64,000 nt of DNA from Eubacteriales bacterium (GCA_028706405.1 JAQWBM010000003.1:1-64000), one strand, 5' to 3'. Positions 18,446-28,047 are shown, counted from the first letter of the stretch. A program made the numbers and translations. Notes: generated from the letters alone by a model not told the origin.

Positions 18446-19866
18446 ATGGGTTTGTCGAATCAATCTACAGGAGCAGCTGTTCTGCAAAGTGAATTTAAGA
18501 TAGAGCGGAATCATTCCGGTGAAAGAATAATTGCTCTGGCTGGAAATCCAAATGTAGGAAAAAGCACAGTTTTCAATAGTTTGACGGGTCTGAACCAGCA
18601 TACCGGCAATTGGCCGGGGAAAACTGTCACAAACGCACAAGGAAGATATAAATATAAAGACAATACATTCATATTGGCTGACGTTCCCGGGATGTACTCA
18701 CTTATGGCCAATTCTGAAGAAGAGGAGGTGGCACGTAATTTTATATGTTTTGGTGATTCAGATGCAGTGGTTGTGGTAACTGATGCGACTTGTCTTGAAA
18801 GGAATTTATATTTAGTCCTTCAAATACTGGAAGTTACAACGAATGTCGTAGTCTGCGTTAATCTTATGGATGAGGCGAAAAGGAAGCATATCTACGTGGA
18901 CCTGAATGAACTGAGCAGACTGCTTGGTGTAGCTGTCATAGGAACCAGTGCCAGTACAGGGAAAGGGTTGGATGAATTGATGGAGGCAGTGCTTCAAGTG
19001 ACTGTTCGTAGAAATGATTCTGCACACTTGGAAATCAGTTATGATGAAGTCATTGAAAAGTGTATTGATATTATTGAATCTGGAGTAAAGGAATTGCCGC
19101 ATAAAGCTCTCAACAGCCGCTGGATATCCTTAAAGCTGCTGGACGGTGATGAAAAGCTGTTGAAGTCACTGGAAAAATACTTGGAGCTCGATTTATTAAA
19201 GAATCAAGCTCTCTTTCAAAAACTTGAAGAAGCAAAAAGACTATTAACCTTTAATGGTATTAATTACGAAACCTTCAGGGAAATGATAGCGTCAAAATCT
19301 GTATCTTTGGCGGAAGACATTGCAAGTACTTCAATCAGAATAGAAAATGAAGAATATAATGATTTGGATCGCAAAATAGATAGTATCGTCACATCCAGAC
19401 GCTTTGGAATTCCAATTATGATAGGACTTCTGGGGCTTATATTCTGGCTTACGATTACAGGAGCGAATTACCCTTCTCAGGCAATCGCTTCATTTCTCTT
19501 TTGGGTTGAAGGACAGTTGACCGGACTATTCATGCAACTGAGCGCCCCGGCATGGGTGCACAGCTTGTTTGTTACGGGCGTATATCGGACGCTAGCATGG
19601 GTTGTTTCTGTAATGCTGCCTCCCATGGCCATTTTCTTCCCGTTATTCACATTGCTGGAGGATCTGGGGTATTTACCAAGAGTCGCTTTTAATTTGGATA
19701 ATTTCTTTAAAAAATCCTGCGCTCATGGCAAGCAAGCATTAACAATGTGCATGGGTTTTGGATGTAATGCGGCGGCAATCATAGGCTGCAGAATAATTAA
19801 CTCCCCCAGGGAAAAACTGATAGCGATGATCACAAATAATTTTGTTCCATGCAACGGCCGTTTTCC
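18446..19866 (+). pseudogene. feoB: feoB, 5' part, interrupted by the island
   Basis: Codes for the first 474 residues of the Fe(II) permease FeoB. It has the G-protein domain (GNPNVGKST at residues 33-41, DVPGMYSL, NLMDEA), the linker domain, the first membrane segments and the first Gate motif (CMGFGCNAAAIIGCR). The reading frame leaves FeoB homology right after NNFVPCNGRFP. It then continues 16 codons into the island to a stop at 19915. The 3' part resumes in the same frame at 31728. A 490-residue truncated product is possible, but it lacks the second Gate and the rest of the permease, so iron transport is not expected. Confidence 0.95.
19862..19866. other. attL core (TTTCC)
   Basis: Left boundary of the island, in codons 473-474 of feoB (TTT CC). 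The matching core is at 31728-31732. The reconstructed attP centre points to TT at 19862-19863 as the crossover dinucleotide. Confidence 0.8.
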
Positions 19867-20139
19867 ACAACCACACAAAGAGCAACAAAATTATTCCTTA
19901 CAGCTGACATATTAAAAGAAACTATTAGAATAACCTTAAATATCAATGATTATAGTGATTACGCAGAAATGCTAAAACTATATCGCAAAGAAGATGGTAT
20001 AAAACAAGTAGAATTAGCAGAATTATTGGGTGTAAATCGGTTTACTTTAAGGTCTTGGGAGCAAAAACAAGCAAAGCCCCCATATCATATATGGAAGCTT
20101 TTTAGAAATTTATGTAATGATACCTGCCGTTTCCCTTGA
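19867..20139 (+). CDS. HTH (XRE-type) protein, 3' part of a gene split by integration
   Basis: An open frame enters from the island's left edge and codes for about 90 residues. It contains a clear helix-turn-helix: LYRKEDGIKQVELAELLGV then NRFTLRSWEQKQAKPP. There is no ribosome binding site or natural start in front of it. The only upstream in-frame ATG (19849) lies inside feoB. When the island ends are joined at TTTCC, this frame fuses in phase with the open frame 31622-31732 at the other end, giving one continuous 127-codon gene across attP. It may act only in the excised circle, for example as a regulator or directionality factor; that role is inference. Confidence 0.6.
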   Translation, partial: TTTQRATKLFLTADILKETIRITLNINDYSDYAEMLKLYRKEDGIKQVELAELLGVNRFTLRSWEQKQAKPPYHIWKLFRNLCNDTCRFP

Positions 20140-20424
20140 TTTTAGATTTTCAATAATCTGGTCTATTACGACAATTTTCTGTTCCGCTGTTAAACCATTT
20201 TGTTCGAGCCTTCTCTTGATAATTTCAACGTGTAATTCGTTTATTTTATCAGGGATAGATGTATCAGATTCAGGCGGCTCTATCAAATGCATTACTATTT
20301 TACGCACTTGTTTATTGACCATCACCCCTTCCCCCCTAAGACCACTGTTACTACTAGATATATTGCTTAGGGCTTTTCCATTATTACTTGTTTTTCTTAA
20401 AACATTCTTTTCCAATAATTGCAT
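20110..20424 (-). CDS. Small hypothetical island protein
   Basis: A 104-residue protein that I do not recognise. The start is well supported by AAGGAGGAA seven bases before the ATG. The first third is polar and rich in Asn/Ser; the rest is mostly charged helix (INELHVEIIKRRLEQNG, then EQKIVVIDQIIENL). It lacks cysteines and membrane segments. It runs toward and overlaps the end of the HTH fragment by 30 bases on the opposite strand. Its position at the island's left end suggests a role in maintenance or regulation. Confidence 0.6.
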   Translation of the reverse strand: MQLLEKNVLRKTSNNGKALSNISSSNSGLRGEGVMVNKQVRKIVMHLIEPPESDTSIPDKINELHVEIIKRRLEQNGLTAEQKIVVIDQIIENLKSRETAGIIT

Positions 20425-20499
20425 AGCGTATTCCTCCTTGAATTTTGGTTTACGCTATGTAATAAAAAGACGTTCTGACGCAAGTCTAAGCATTAAACT

Positions 20500-21010
20500 C
20501 CTAATGATTAGGCTTCCTTAAACACACGATTAGTTGACCACATGACGTTTTGAAACAACCCCATTACCATCAAGGCTTGAGAAAGCAGGGGAGGGCAGTC
20601 TAAGCTGTTTATTTACTTTCACAACCAGTTATGAGAGTGCAGCAATTATCTCCGTAATCTTCATTTTCTCCATTTTCTATACTGACCGATAAACTCTTTA
20701 GTGCCTCTACCTCGCCTATGAGTTTATCAATTTGATCACCAGAAGCCATACTGACAACGCCTTTAAGCCGACTGCTAATTTCAACTAGCTCTTCCAAAGC
20801 ATTTGAAAATCTTTCTCTTTCCCTTTTTAGGCAAATCATCTCTTTTGCTTGAGATGTTTTACTTCTAAACCGAATGTCACTTGGGGGGTAAATGCGGAAT
20901 GTTCTGGGCGAAGTGACACGTTTGAAGAAAACACCTAACTAGTCGTTGCCAAATGGCAATGATTAGTCAAAAACGGTTAATGATTAGCTGGATTAACAAC
21001 TAGTCTACTG
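20500..21010. repeat. Cluster of short repeats at the island's left end
   Basis: The stretch contains CCTAATGATTAGG (20500-20512, a palindrome around one G), AATGATTAG again near 20958 and 20979, and AACTAGTC near 20938 and 20998. It flanks a small ORF and fills most of the 320-base gap 20840-21160. Such reiterated sites are typical of binding sites for element-encoded regulators or directionality factors. No oriT motif was recognised. Confidence 0.4.
20609..20839 (-). CDS. Small coiled-coil-like hypothetical protein, perhaps truncated at its N-terminus
   Basis: A 76-residue, strongly charged, probably helical protein (KRERERFSNALEELVEISS, later IDKLIGEVEALKSL) ending in a Cys-containing tail (CCTLITGCESK). 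No good ribosome binding site precedes the ATG. The same frame stays open for about 30 more codons upstream without a usual start codon. This suggests the remnant 3' end of a longer gene. Function not recognised. Confidence 0.4.
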   Translation of the reverse strand: MICLKRERERFSNALEELVEISSRLKGVVSMASGDQIDKLIGEVEALKSLSVSIENGENEDYGDNCCTLITGCESK

Positions 21011-21102
21011 TTAATTGGATTCCCATAAAAAGGCGCAAAAAAAGAGCCGCATAAAGAGAAACTTATTGTACTCTATCACTCTCTTCAAACGGAGACACAA
21101 AC

Positions 21103-21143
21103 AAAGACCACACCGAAGGATTAACCCTTTAGTGCGGTCTTTT
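21103..21143. terminator. Bidirectional terminator after the methyltransferase operon
   Basis: AAAGACCACAC (21103-21113) pairs with GTGCGGTCTTT (21132-21142, one mismatch), followed by T on the plus strand and by TTTG on the minus strand. It lies 18 bases after the stop of the methyltransferase-nuclease gene. Confidence 0.65.
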
Positions 21144-21160
21144 CAATATTTCATTAATTA

Positions 21161-23512
21161 TTATAATGTATATCTTCCGGGATAATACAACTCTAATGAC
21201 TGGATTAATTCTTGCCCGTTGATAATAGTAACATTGGTGATACGGGCTTCGTCTTTTCCTTCTGATGTAAAATCAGAAGTGGTAACAACCCATGCCTTAA
21301 CCGCATGTCGACTTCTCATATAGCTGTCAACACGCTGAATAGGAGTTGAACCGATATTATTTCCCTCTCTATAACGCTTGCATTGTATGAGTTCAAGCTC
21401 ACCATTAATATTAGTTGCTAAAATATCAACACCTCTGTCACAAGACCTGCCAATAACTTCCGCTCTAATAAAGCCCCTTTTAACGAAATAATCCGCAATT
21501 AGCTGCTCAAAATCAGAGGGTTCCATCGTTCTGATGCAGGTTTTATCGTCTCGTGAATCTGCGGCTGTAACGGTATTGCGAGCAAAGAATTTACCTTTCA
21601 CAGTATCTTCTTCGGCATATATGCTAAGTAATTCTGGTATCAAGCGATTTGCTGTATGCAATTTCTCAATGATCTCTCTACTCCCATTTTCCATAAAAGA
21701 TGCAAGGTGTATCACATACTCCTCAAATGTGAACCCAGAGCCATTTGCCGTCAACTCTTCAATAACAACAGGAGCAAATTCTCTAAGGCGTACTTCAGCA
21801 TTCATATCTCTATTCATAAAGTTGTATGGAGACAAGCCTGTTAAGTGGTACTGTGCTTGATTTCTAATTGTAAATCGCTCAAGAGTTTTCTGAATTCGTT
21901 GGGCATATATTGGGCTGAGCAAACGAATTAGATTGCTTCGTCTAAGTTGAGCTTGTAGTTCATGGTTAAACCTTTCAATAACGAAGGGGTTACCCTGATC
22001 AGTTGCTGATGAAAACGCCGCAAGGTATATTAATTCATCTACATCAGTATCGCCTTCATACCATCGACGTTCATTTTCATTCAGCCGAAGGAACAAGAAG
22101 CATATATCGTTACGAAAGGTCCAGGCAGCTGAAGCTAATACACGCATCGAAGGATCCCTATTATCGATTGGAATAGAAATTAGTGGTTCGAAGCCGTGTT
22201 TGCGACCAAAATGCTTTAATTTATTCAGATCGCTTATCCAGTCCCGTTGTTCCGGTCTGAAATAAAGCGCTAAAAATCCATGAGGTCTAAGTACTCTATA
22301 AGCCTCAGTAATAAGATGTTCAATATCTGACAAAAACTGTTCTTTGGAGTGCTTGTTCTTACGCATAGGGGCGTTACTGATTACTACCTCCTTCATAAGG
22401 CGTTCTTCATCATTCATTAGCGAGTAATTCATAAACGGATGGACTCTCTGTGCATGTTCAAAATATTGCGCATTGTCACCATAAGGTGGGTCAGTTAATA
22501 CCAAATCAACAGAACCAGATGAAAGTCCACTAAAGAATTCTCGAAAATCTCTACTGGACACGGTTATATTACTGCAATCAAAGTTTTGCAATTCAATGTA
22601 AGATTTTCGTTCCTCAAGTTTCTCTAAAAATCTATGATATAGATTGGTTTCTTTAAGACGATTGGCCGGGCAATGATTATCCTGACTCTTGCTCCTGTAA
22701 TCTGTATATTTCCCGAGATGAATAATTGATAAGAAAGTATCCTCAAAAAAACCTTTTGCTGAATCGGGAAGTTGAGCAATGGCATCACGCATAGTAACAA
22801 GTGCAATTTTTTGTCTATTAGAAAAAAGATTTTCATATTTTGTATATGTAGGAGCAGTAAAGTTCAACCTTGAATTCTCTATGAGTTCCGCATTAGGAAA
22901 CTCACAATCTATCTGTGCAACATTAAGCCTGACTTGCTCATCGAAATCATCATAATGTTTTTGTCTACACCCGCAGTCGCATTTATATTGATTTGAGCGA
23001 AAAATAACGTTTTCAGCATCTAAGCCCATGCGTTCGTGTCTCATTGGATGATAAAATTCCTCTGGACTCCGGTCAAAGAAGATCGCATCAAATGTAAACT
23101 CTTTTCCACATATAGGGCAGCGCGTTTTATAAATGGTAGACATTGTCGGTTCAACAATCTGCGCAAAATAGGACAACGCATATGAATATTCAATGGCACT
23201 GGGCACCCCTCTGAATGGAGCTGTGGACAGGCGAAAAGCAAATGGCTCCCATTCATTAAACAGGATCTTCTTCCCACTATCAAGAGCTGCATATGCAAAT
23301 GTACCAGATCCTCCAAAAGGATCGCAAACAACACCTTCTTCTAAAACTAAAGTGTTGATAATGTAGGCTGCAATGCTGCGACTTTTCCTACCTATGAATG
23401 GAAACACTTGCTCGCTTTGTTCTCTGCGGTGTTCCTGCATTATTATGGTCTGAAGATTAATGATTTGTTGTCGTAAATCCTCTTGTTCAGCATAGTCAAG
23501 CAACCAATACAT
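21161..23512 (-). CDS. DNA adenine methyltransferase fused to an Mrr-type restriction nuclease
   Basis: A 783-residue fusion. The methyltransferase part shows the AdoMet motif DPFGGSGT at residues 64-71 and the catalytic DPPYGD at 341-346. Between them are cysteines (CPICG at 132-136; C178, C180, C182) suggesting a zinc ribbon. The C-terminal domain (about 665-783) has the Mrr pattern: a helix FEQLIADYFVKRGF, then D696 in GVDIL and Q710-C-K712, i.e. D-x13-QxK of the PD-(D/E)xK fold. A modification and a cleavage activity therefore share one polypeptide. Its ATG follows the upstream gene's stop with no spacer (TAAATG), implying coupling to the second methyltransferase. A role as a restriction-modification or related anti-phage system is inferred. 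Confidence 0.8.
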   Translation of the reverse strand: MYWLLDYAEQEDLRQQIINLQTIIMQEHRREQSEQVFPFIGRKSRSIAAYIINTLVLEEGVVCDPFGGSGTFAYAALDSGKKILFNEWEPFAFRLSTAPFRGVPSAIEYSYALSYFAQIVEPTMSTIYKTRCPICGKEFTFDAIFFDRSPEEFYHPMRHERMGLDAENVIFRSNQYKCDCGCRQKHYDDFDEQVRLNVAQIDCEFPNAELIENSRLNFTAPTYTKYENLFSNRQKIALVTMRDAIAQLPDSAKGFFEDTFLSIIHLGKYTDYRSKSQDNHCPANRLKETNLYHRFLEKLEERKSYIELQNFDCSNITVSSRDFREFFSGLSSGSVDLVLTDPPYGDNAQYFEHAQRVHPFMNYSLMNDEERLMKEVVISNAPMRKNKHSKEQFLSDIEHLITEAYRVLRPHGFLALYFRPEQRDWISDLNKLKHFGRKHGFEPLISIPIDNRDPSMRVLASAAWTFRNDICFLFLRLNENERRWYEGDTDVDELIYLAAFSSATDQGNPFVIERFNHELQAQLRRSNLIRLLSPIYAQRIQKTLERFTIRNQAQYHLTGLSPYNFMNRDMNAEVRLREFAPVVIEELTANGSGFTFEEYVIHLASFMENGSREIIEKLHTANRLIPELLSIYAEEDTVKGKFFARNTVTAADSRDDKTCIRTMEPSDFEQLIADYFVKRGFIRAEVIGRSCDRGVDILATNINGELELIQCKRYREGNNIGSTPIQRVDSYMRSRHAVKAWVVTTSDFTSEGKDEARITNVTIINGQELIQSLELYYPGRYTL

Positions 23513-26404
23513 TTATTTTTCCCTCCATATTCCATCAGTATAATTAAATTCATCTTTTATAACCTCAGCGAACGATGAAAATGCATCTGCCAAAATACCG
23601 AGATATCCATCTTCAAATGCACACTTCAACATTCCGCAGTCATATAAATCTTGTGTAGTTATTGATTGACCGTCCGATATTATTCTATTAGCACAATCTA
23701 TAGCCTTATTTTTAGCATCTAACAACGTTCCTTCAAAACAAGCACAATTACCAGTGTCCGTCTTTTGAAACACAATAATGTAATTACCATCCAATGTTGA
23801 GTTTGGAGACATAATTGTCTTGAAAGACTTTCTCGGTGTTGCACTTGGTATTTGATGCCGATACTGTAAACCATATGTTTGCATTAGTGTTAGAATTTTA
23901 CTCCATGATTTAAGATCAAATGTATGATAAAACATAACGAAATAACCACCATCTCTTAACGCTTTGCTTGCTCTCTCAACAATTAGCGAAAAAACTGTAT
24001 TAAAATCATCTGTGTCCTTTTTCCTGCTTGGCGCATCAGATACTACAAGCTCACTATTTAAAATATCTTCTGTCAAAGCATCCCAATTGAGGATATTGTA
24101 TATTATTTGGCTATATTCAATATACGGGACTTGGTCGGTGTAAGGGGGGTCAGTCAATATCAGATCAACACTACCGTCTGGTAAGTCTTTCTTTGAAATA
24201 TCTTGTGCCGCCTCGTTTCTGATTGTTAGGAGTTTTTCATCTTGACCCTCTATGCCATCATGTAATTGACAACATTCATTCAAATAGATTAATCCATCCT
24301 TGAAAGCAGCAACTTTTTTTTCGATTACCATAATCGCATTCCGGGAAGTAACGTTTGTCTTAGGTAACCAGTATGGCATCTGACTTGATGCTTTTTTGTC
24401 CGACAATTTTATGAGATTGATTGCCGAAGAGATTAAAAGTTCAAGCACAGCATAGCCCGGGTTTCCTTGGTATGATTTTAAGATATCAAGTATAATATCT
24501 AAAGCTTTTAGATTTCTGTTACAAAAATACTTATAGACTGTATCGTTATCTTTAATTGCAATTCTCGAATTTGGTATAAGAGGTTTATCGACTATATTTA
24601 AAATAGTGCTACAGCGCAAATCATTGTAGCTTTCAATAAAATCCTCATCTGCTATTTCCTTTTTTCTACCAGACCATTTACCATTAATAATTTTTTTATA
24701 CCAATATGCAGTCGGTAAAAGTTTGCCATCCTTTTGGTCAAAATGACACCGCTCAATAATTTGATTTTCCCCTTCTACGTTGTATTGATATAGATAGGCA
24801 CATTCAGCCTGCACCTTTTCGGTAAATAAATCCAACAACTTTGAAATACTATCCACATCCCATTTCGTTAAAGAAGCCTTGCAGAGTTTATATGCCAGAA
24901 CATTCAAATCAGTTCCAATTGCACTTCGCCCAAGTTTACTCGCCTCAATCAATGTTGTGCCTGAGCCAAACATGGGATCAAAAACCGTTCCGTCTGGCGG
25001 GCAAAACTGATTTATTATAGCTGAAACAACATTGAAAGGCTTTCTTGCCATGTAATTATGCATGAGGCCTGCAGGATTATCAACGATAGGTGTTACTTTT
25101 TTAATCTCATCAAGCTTTTTAGTTATGTCATCATCACAAACGGAAGGGCAACACAAAAATAGATACTCATCTACCTTAGAATTGGATGTCCTTCCTTGGT
25201 TTGAATGATTCAATTCCACTTTATTAACTTGCACATTATATCTGTTTCCTGCAACCCTTTGTATATCTTCTATTTTTACGATAGAATTATCTGAGTAACT
25301 AAGGATTAACCATGCTTTCTGATCAGCACAATAGTTAATTAACTTTTCAAAGGCAGTCAACGCCGTTGCTCGTTTTCCAAACTCCGATATATTGCGGTCT
25401 ACACGGTATCTTCCAACAGTATACTTGTGCGTCTGAGAATTTATCGCCATATCTGGATAATCATATAAGCAAAGGGTATTTAACACATGGTAATATCGCG
25501 AATAATGTTCCTTAAAGTAGGGCGGATCAGCATATATCAGTGTACTTGAATCAAGATGAATTTGTTGTAAACAATCAATATAGTCTAGATTATAACACTC
25601 AGCTTTGCTAAACTTCTGATCAAGAAGTTCATCTGTTCTATATGTCACAAGCTTCTGACGCATTCCATCAATAATATTGAATCTGCGCTTTTCAATAAGA
25701 TTCTTACATGTTGACTTGTTTTTTGCTTTTAGATATTGAGCAAAATGTGTAGTTGTAGAAGCTGTCAAACTCATGGTTGACATTAATGCTGTTAGTAGGA
25801 CGTCTTTTTGTTGGCTGTCATTCAATGAATGTATAACTCCACAAATTGCATCAATCTGGCAACACTGTGCAATGCCAAAATAAGCATTAGCATAATATGT
25901 TAAGAAAAGGCAGGGAAAATCGACTTCTTGAAATTGGCCTCCCCCGGGCTTTATTTGATTAACCAACCGTTCAAGCTCATTATATCTGGCATATCCAGAC
26001 GTTGGGCAAAAAACGGAAGGTGTATTTTCACAGAACTCTTTATATTGAACATAATCTACTTCCTCAACAAAATAAGCAGACTCTTCCTCGAGAAGATGCT
26101 TCACTGCCTTGCTAATTTCTTGCAGTAAAGCATCTACTTTATCCCAAAAAACATCTTCCTCTTGCTTAGTGAAACTACATCCTTTTAATATTGCTTTATT
26201 AAGGGTGTAGGCATAAAATTCAACATCATTACTAATTACCTTATAATTGTCTTTGAGAGCATAGCCAACCGACCCAGTTCCTGCAAATAGGTCAACAACT
26301 GTGTCAATTCCTCTATGGGATAGTATTGGTTCACAAATATTTCTCAGAATCCGAGACTTACTTCCCAAATACTGAAGTGTATTAATTTCATTTATATTAT
26401 TCAT
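23513..26404 (-). CDS. Double-headed DNA adenine methyltransferase
   Basis: A protein of about 963 residues with two methyltransferase units. The first is D12/Dam-like: LQYLGSKSRILRNI, then DLFAGTGSVGYAL and ADPPYFKEHYSRYYH. The second is of the DPPY type with DPMFGSGTTLIEAS near residue 475 and LTDPPYTDQVPY near residue 750, so it is long and has an inserted target-recognition-like region. The ATG at 26404 overlaps the stop of a degenerate HTH gene (ATGA); an ATG three codons earlier is also open. Two catalytic heads could methylate two strands or two sites of an asymmetric sequence. It is translated just before the methyltransferase-Mrr fusion. Confidence 0.8.
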   Translation of the reverse strand: MNNINEINTLQYLGSKSRILRNICEPILSHRGIDTVVDLFAGTGSVGYALKDNYKVISNDVEFYAYTLNKAILKGCSFTKQEEDVFWDKVDALLQEISKAVKHLLEEESAYFVEEVDYVQYKEFCENTPSVFCPTSGYARYNELERLVNQIKPGGGQFQEVDFPCLFLTYYANAYFGIAQCCQIDAICGVIHSLNDSQQKDVLLTALMSTMSLTASTTTHFAQYLKAKNKSTCKNLIEKRRFNIIDGMRQKLVTYRTDELLDQKFSKAECYNLDYIDCLQQIHLDSSTLIYADPPYFKEHYSRYYHVLNTLCLYDYPDMAINSQTHKYTVGRYRVDRNISEFGKRATALTAFEKLINYCADQKAWLILSYSDNSIVKIEDIQRVAGNRYNVQVNKVELNHSNQGRTSNSKVDEYLFLCCPSVCDDDITKKLDEIKKVTPIVDNPAGLMHNYMARKPFNVVSAIINQFCPPDGTVFDPMFGSGTTLIEASKLGRSAIGTDLNVLAYKLCKASLTKWDVDSISKLLDLFTEKVQAECAYLYQYNVEGENQIIERCHFDQKDGKLLPTAYWYKKIINGKWSGRKKEIADEDFIESYNDLRCSTILNIVDKPLIPNSRIAIKDNDTVYKYFCNRNLKALDIILDILKSYQGNPGYAVLELLISSAINLIKLSDKKASSQMPYWLPKTNVTSRNAIMVIEKKVAAFKDGLIYLNECCQLHDGIEGQDEKLLTIRNEAAQDISKKDLPDGSVDLILTDPPYTDQVPYIEYSQIIYNILNWDALTEDILNSELVVSDAPSRKKDTDDFNTVFSLIVERASKALRDGGYFVMFYHTFDLKSWSKILTLMQTYGLQYRHQIPSATPRKSFKTIMSPNSTLDGNYIIVFQKTDTGNCACFEGTLLDAKNKAIDCANRIISDGQSITTQDLYDCGMLKCAFEDGYLGILADAFSSFAEVIKDEFNYTDGIWREK

Positions 26405-26649
26405 TTTGAGCATTCCTCTTTGTCTGATATAAATTCCAAAATATCGTCAACGCCGCAATTCATAACCCGGCATGTACTTTCTATACTTTCAATTGAAATG
26501 TAACCATTACGCTTCAAAGCTTTAAGGATGACATTTCAAACAAGTCCACATTCCGCCTTGTGTGGATTGACACCCGCTCAGGTCGCAAGCCTTAACCTCA
26601 CCAAAAACAAAAACGGAAGTTCCTGCTTGTCGATGATTTGTTTCCACAT
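26401..26649 (-). pseudogene. Degenerate Cro/CI-type HTH controller gene before the methyltransferase
   Basis: The last 42 codons read LKALKRNGYISIESIES, then CRVMNCGVDDILEFI, the typical C-terminal half of small Cro/CI-type regulators that often precede such genes. The stop overlaps the methyltransferase ATG. Upstream the frame hits a stop. A plausible original N-terminus (MWKQIIDKQ) appears near 26649, but the sequence between the two does not encode the helix-turn-helix in any frame. I read this as a controller gene broken by an internal rearrangement. Confidence 0.45.
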
Positions 26650-26666
26650 CTTCTTAAAATTTATTT

Positions 26667-27518
26667 TTAGTTAGCATCTCCATTTATTGGAATAATTGAG
26701 TTTGCAATCCTTCTTTCCCTGCCGTCAGGCGTAGTGTAGAATCGCTGCTCAATGCCATACAGTAAAAATTTTAATTCCTGCTCATTGCTGATATTGAAAG
26801 CGCCATCCTCAGCAATTAAGCCAGGACAATAATCTCGTATGCACCCAAATACAGCAGTCCTTTGAGCATCATCAAATCTTCTTATTGTGTCAACTGCCAT
26901 TGCTATCCTTTTTCTATTAGCCTGTTTAACTTTATCAGCTGAAAAATCATCCTGCAAGCTGATAAAATCATTCTCCAAAAAGTTAGCTGTTTCCTCTTGA
27001 GTCGCTTCACGATAGAGTTCAGATATACCATCAAATATGCCTGATACCGCAGACAACCTTTTAAAATACATAATGTCACTGCTCGGTATGTAAATAGCAT
27101 CAGGAATCGAATTAATGGTTATGTTCCTACTGTTATCGTTGAAAGTATAATCATCCCCGAGCCTGATAAACCTTTTATACTGCAATTGGCTCTTTGTGAT
27201 GTTCTGAAAATAAAAAACTGGCAAGTTGTTTTCGTCCTGATAAGAAAATATAAAATCTATCTTATCTGCTTCATCACGAGATAAAAGTGTATCATATTCA
27301 GCAGACACAAAAACTGGCTGCAATATGCCAAGACAAAATGCCTCTTGCGAAAAGTTCTCAATACCAAACCAGCAGTCCTCGTCTAAATTATGAGTAGGAC
27401 TATAAGCCACATGAGGAGTGAGGTCATCAGGCAATGTATATATAGTCTCTCCTGACAGTATTTTGCGATATTTAGAACCTGGCTCTCTTCTTCTAATTCT
27501 TGCTATCGTGTGATTCAT
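26667..27518 (-). CDS. Cytosolic protein resembling KwaB (DUF4868) of the Kiwa defence system
   Basis: About 283 residues, soluble, no signal peptide. The central region (VFYFQNI, KRFIRLG, PDAIYIPSSDIMYFKRL, IFDGISELYREATQEE) follows the pattern I recall for DUF4868 proteins, the KwaB family, whose members bind DNA and act with the membrane protein KwaA. The gene overlaps the end of an upstream gene for a four-helix membrane protein, the arrangement expected for kwaA-kwaB. The ATG at 27518 is preceded by GAGGGGG; a TTG further upstream is less likely. The match is by eye and could be wrong. Confidence 0.45.
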   Translation of the reverse strand: MNHTIARIRRREPGSKYRKILSGETIYTLPDDLTPHVAYSPTHNLDEDCWFGIENFSQEAFCLGILQPVFVSAEYDTLLSRDEADKIDFIFSYQDENNLPVFYFQNITKSQLQYKRFIRLGDDYTFNDNSRNITINSIPDAIYIPSSDIMYFKRLSAVSGIFDGISELYREATQEETANFLENDFISLQDDFSADKVKQANRKRIAMAVDTIRRFDDAQRTAVFGCIRDYCPGLIAEDGAFNISNEQELKFLLYGIEQRFYTTPDGRERRIANSIIPINGDAN

Positions 27519-28047
27519 TTGTTTTTTCCCCCTCTTCAATAAATGTGGTATTGTTAATACGTCTCAACTTTGGAAATACAGTCTCTTTTGCGGATTTGAT
27601 TTCTCTCTTGCTTATAATGAATAACTTTACATTGTTTTCTGTCGTTATGTAATAAAACTTGTAGCCCAGCAACAAAAATATCGGATTGTAATACAAGGTT
27701 TGCGAGAATAACGTAAACACAAAGACGATTAGATACACAAATATCATCGACTCTACTGACTCAACCCCGAGAGCCACAAAGAAATACCCAAGATAACTAG
27801 GTAAAAAAGTATTGTTTGCTTCTTCAACGCTCAATATTTTGCATTCTATATTATCTTTGCTAAGTAATTTTTCCATCAAAAGGCTGATACCTGTCAAAAC
27901 CACAGGGATTAAAAGAAAGGCTATATACGATACCCATATAGGCAACTTTTCCAAACAGAGCAGATAATACCGCTCTTTTATCAAGTAAACAACAATCATT
28001 GTTGATGTTGCGTTGAATGTCAAAAACAGCTTAAAAAATGTCGCCAT
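27493..28047 (-). CDS. Membrane protein, KwaA-like
   Basis: A 184-residue protein with about four hydrophobic segments, near residues 5-22, 36-57, 85-100 and 100-128, followed by a cytosolic charged tail. KwaA proteins of the Kiwa system are small four-helix membrane sensors encoded just upstream of kwaB. Here the gene overlaps the KwaB-like gene by 26 bases. The start has a GGAGGGG ribosome site. I do not recognise a sequence motif that proves the assignment; topology, size and partner are the evidence. Confidence 0.45.
   Translation of the reverse strand: MATFFKLFLTFNATSTMIVVYLIKERYYLLCLEKLPIWVSYIAFLLIPVVLTGISLLMEKLLSKDNIECKILSVEEANNTFLPSYLGYFFVALGVESVESMIFVYLIVFVFTLFSQTLYYNPIFLLLGYKFYYITTENNVKLFIISKREIKSAKETVFPKLRRINNTTFIEEGEKTNESHDSKN

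Noticed and set aside
20840..21160. Transfer origin (oriT) of the island
   Set aside because: A G-rich stretch near 20880 looked suggestive, but no relaxase is encoded and no known nic-site motif was recognised.
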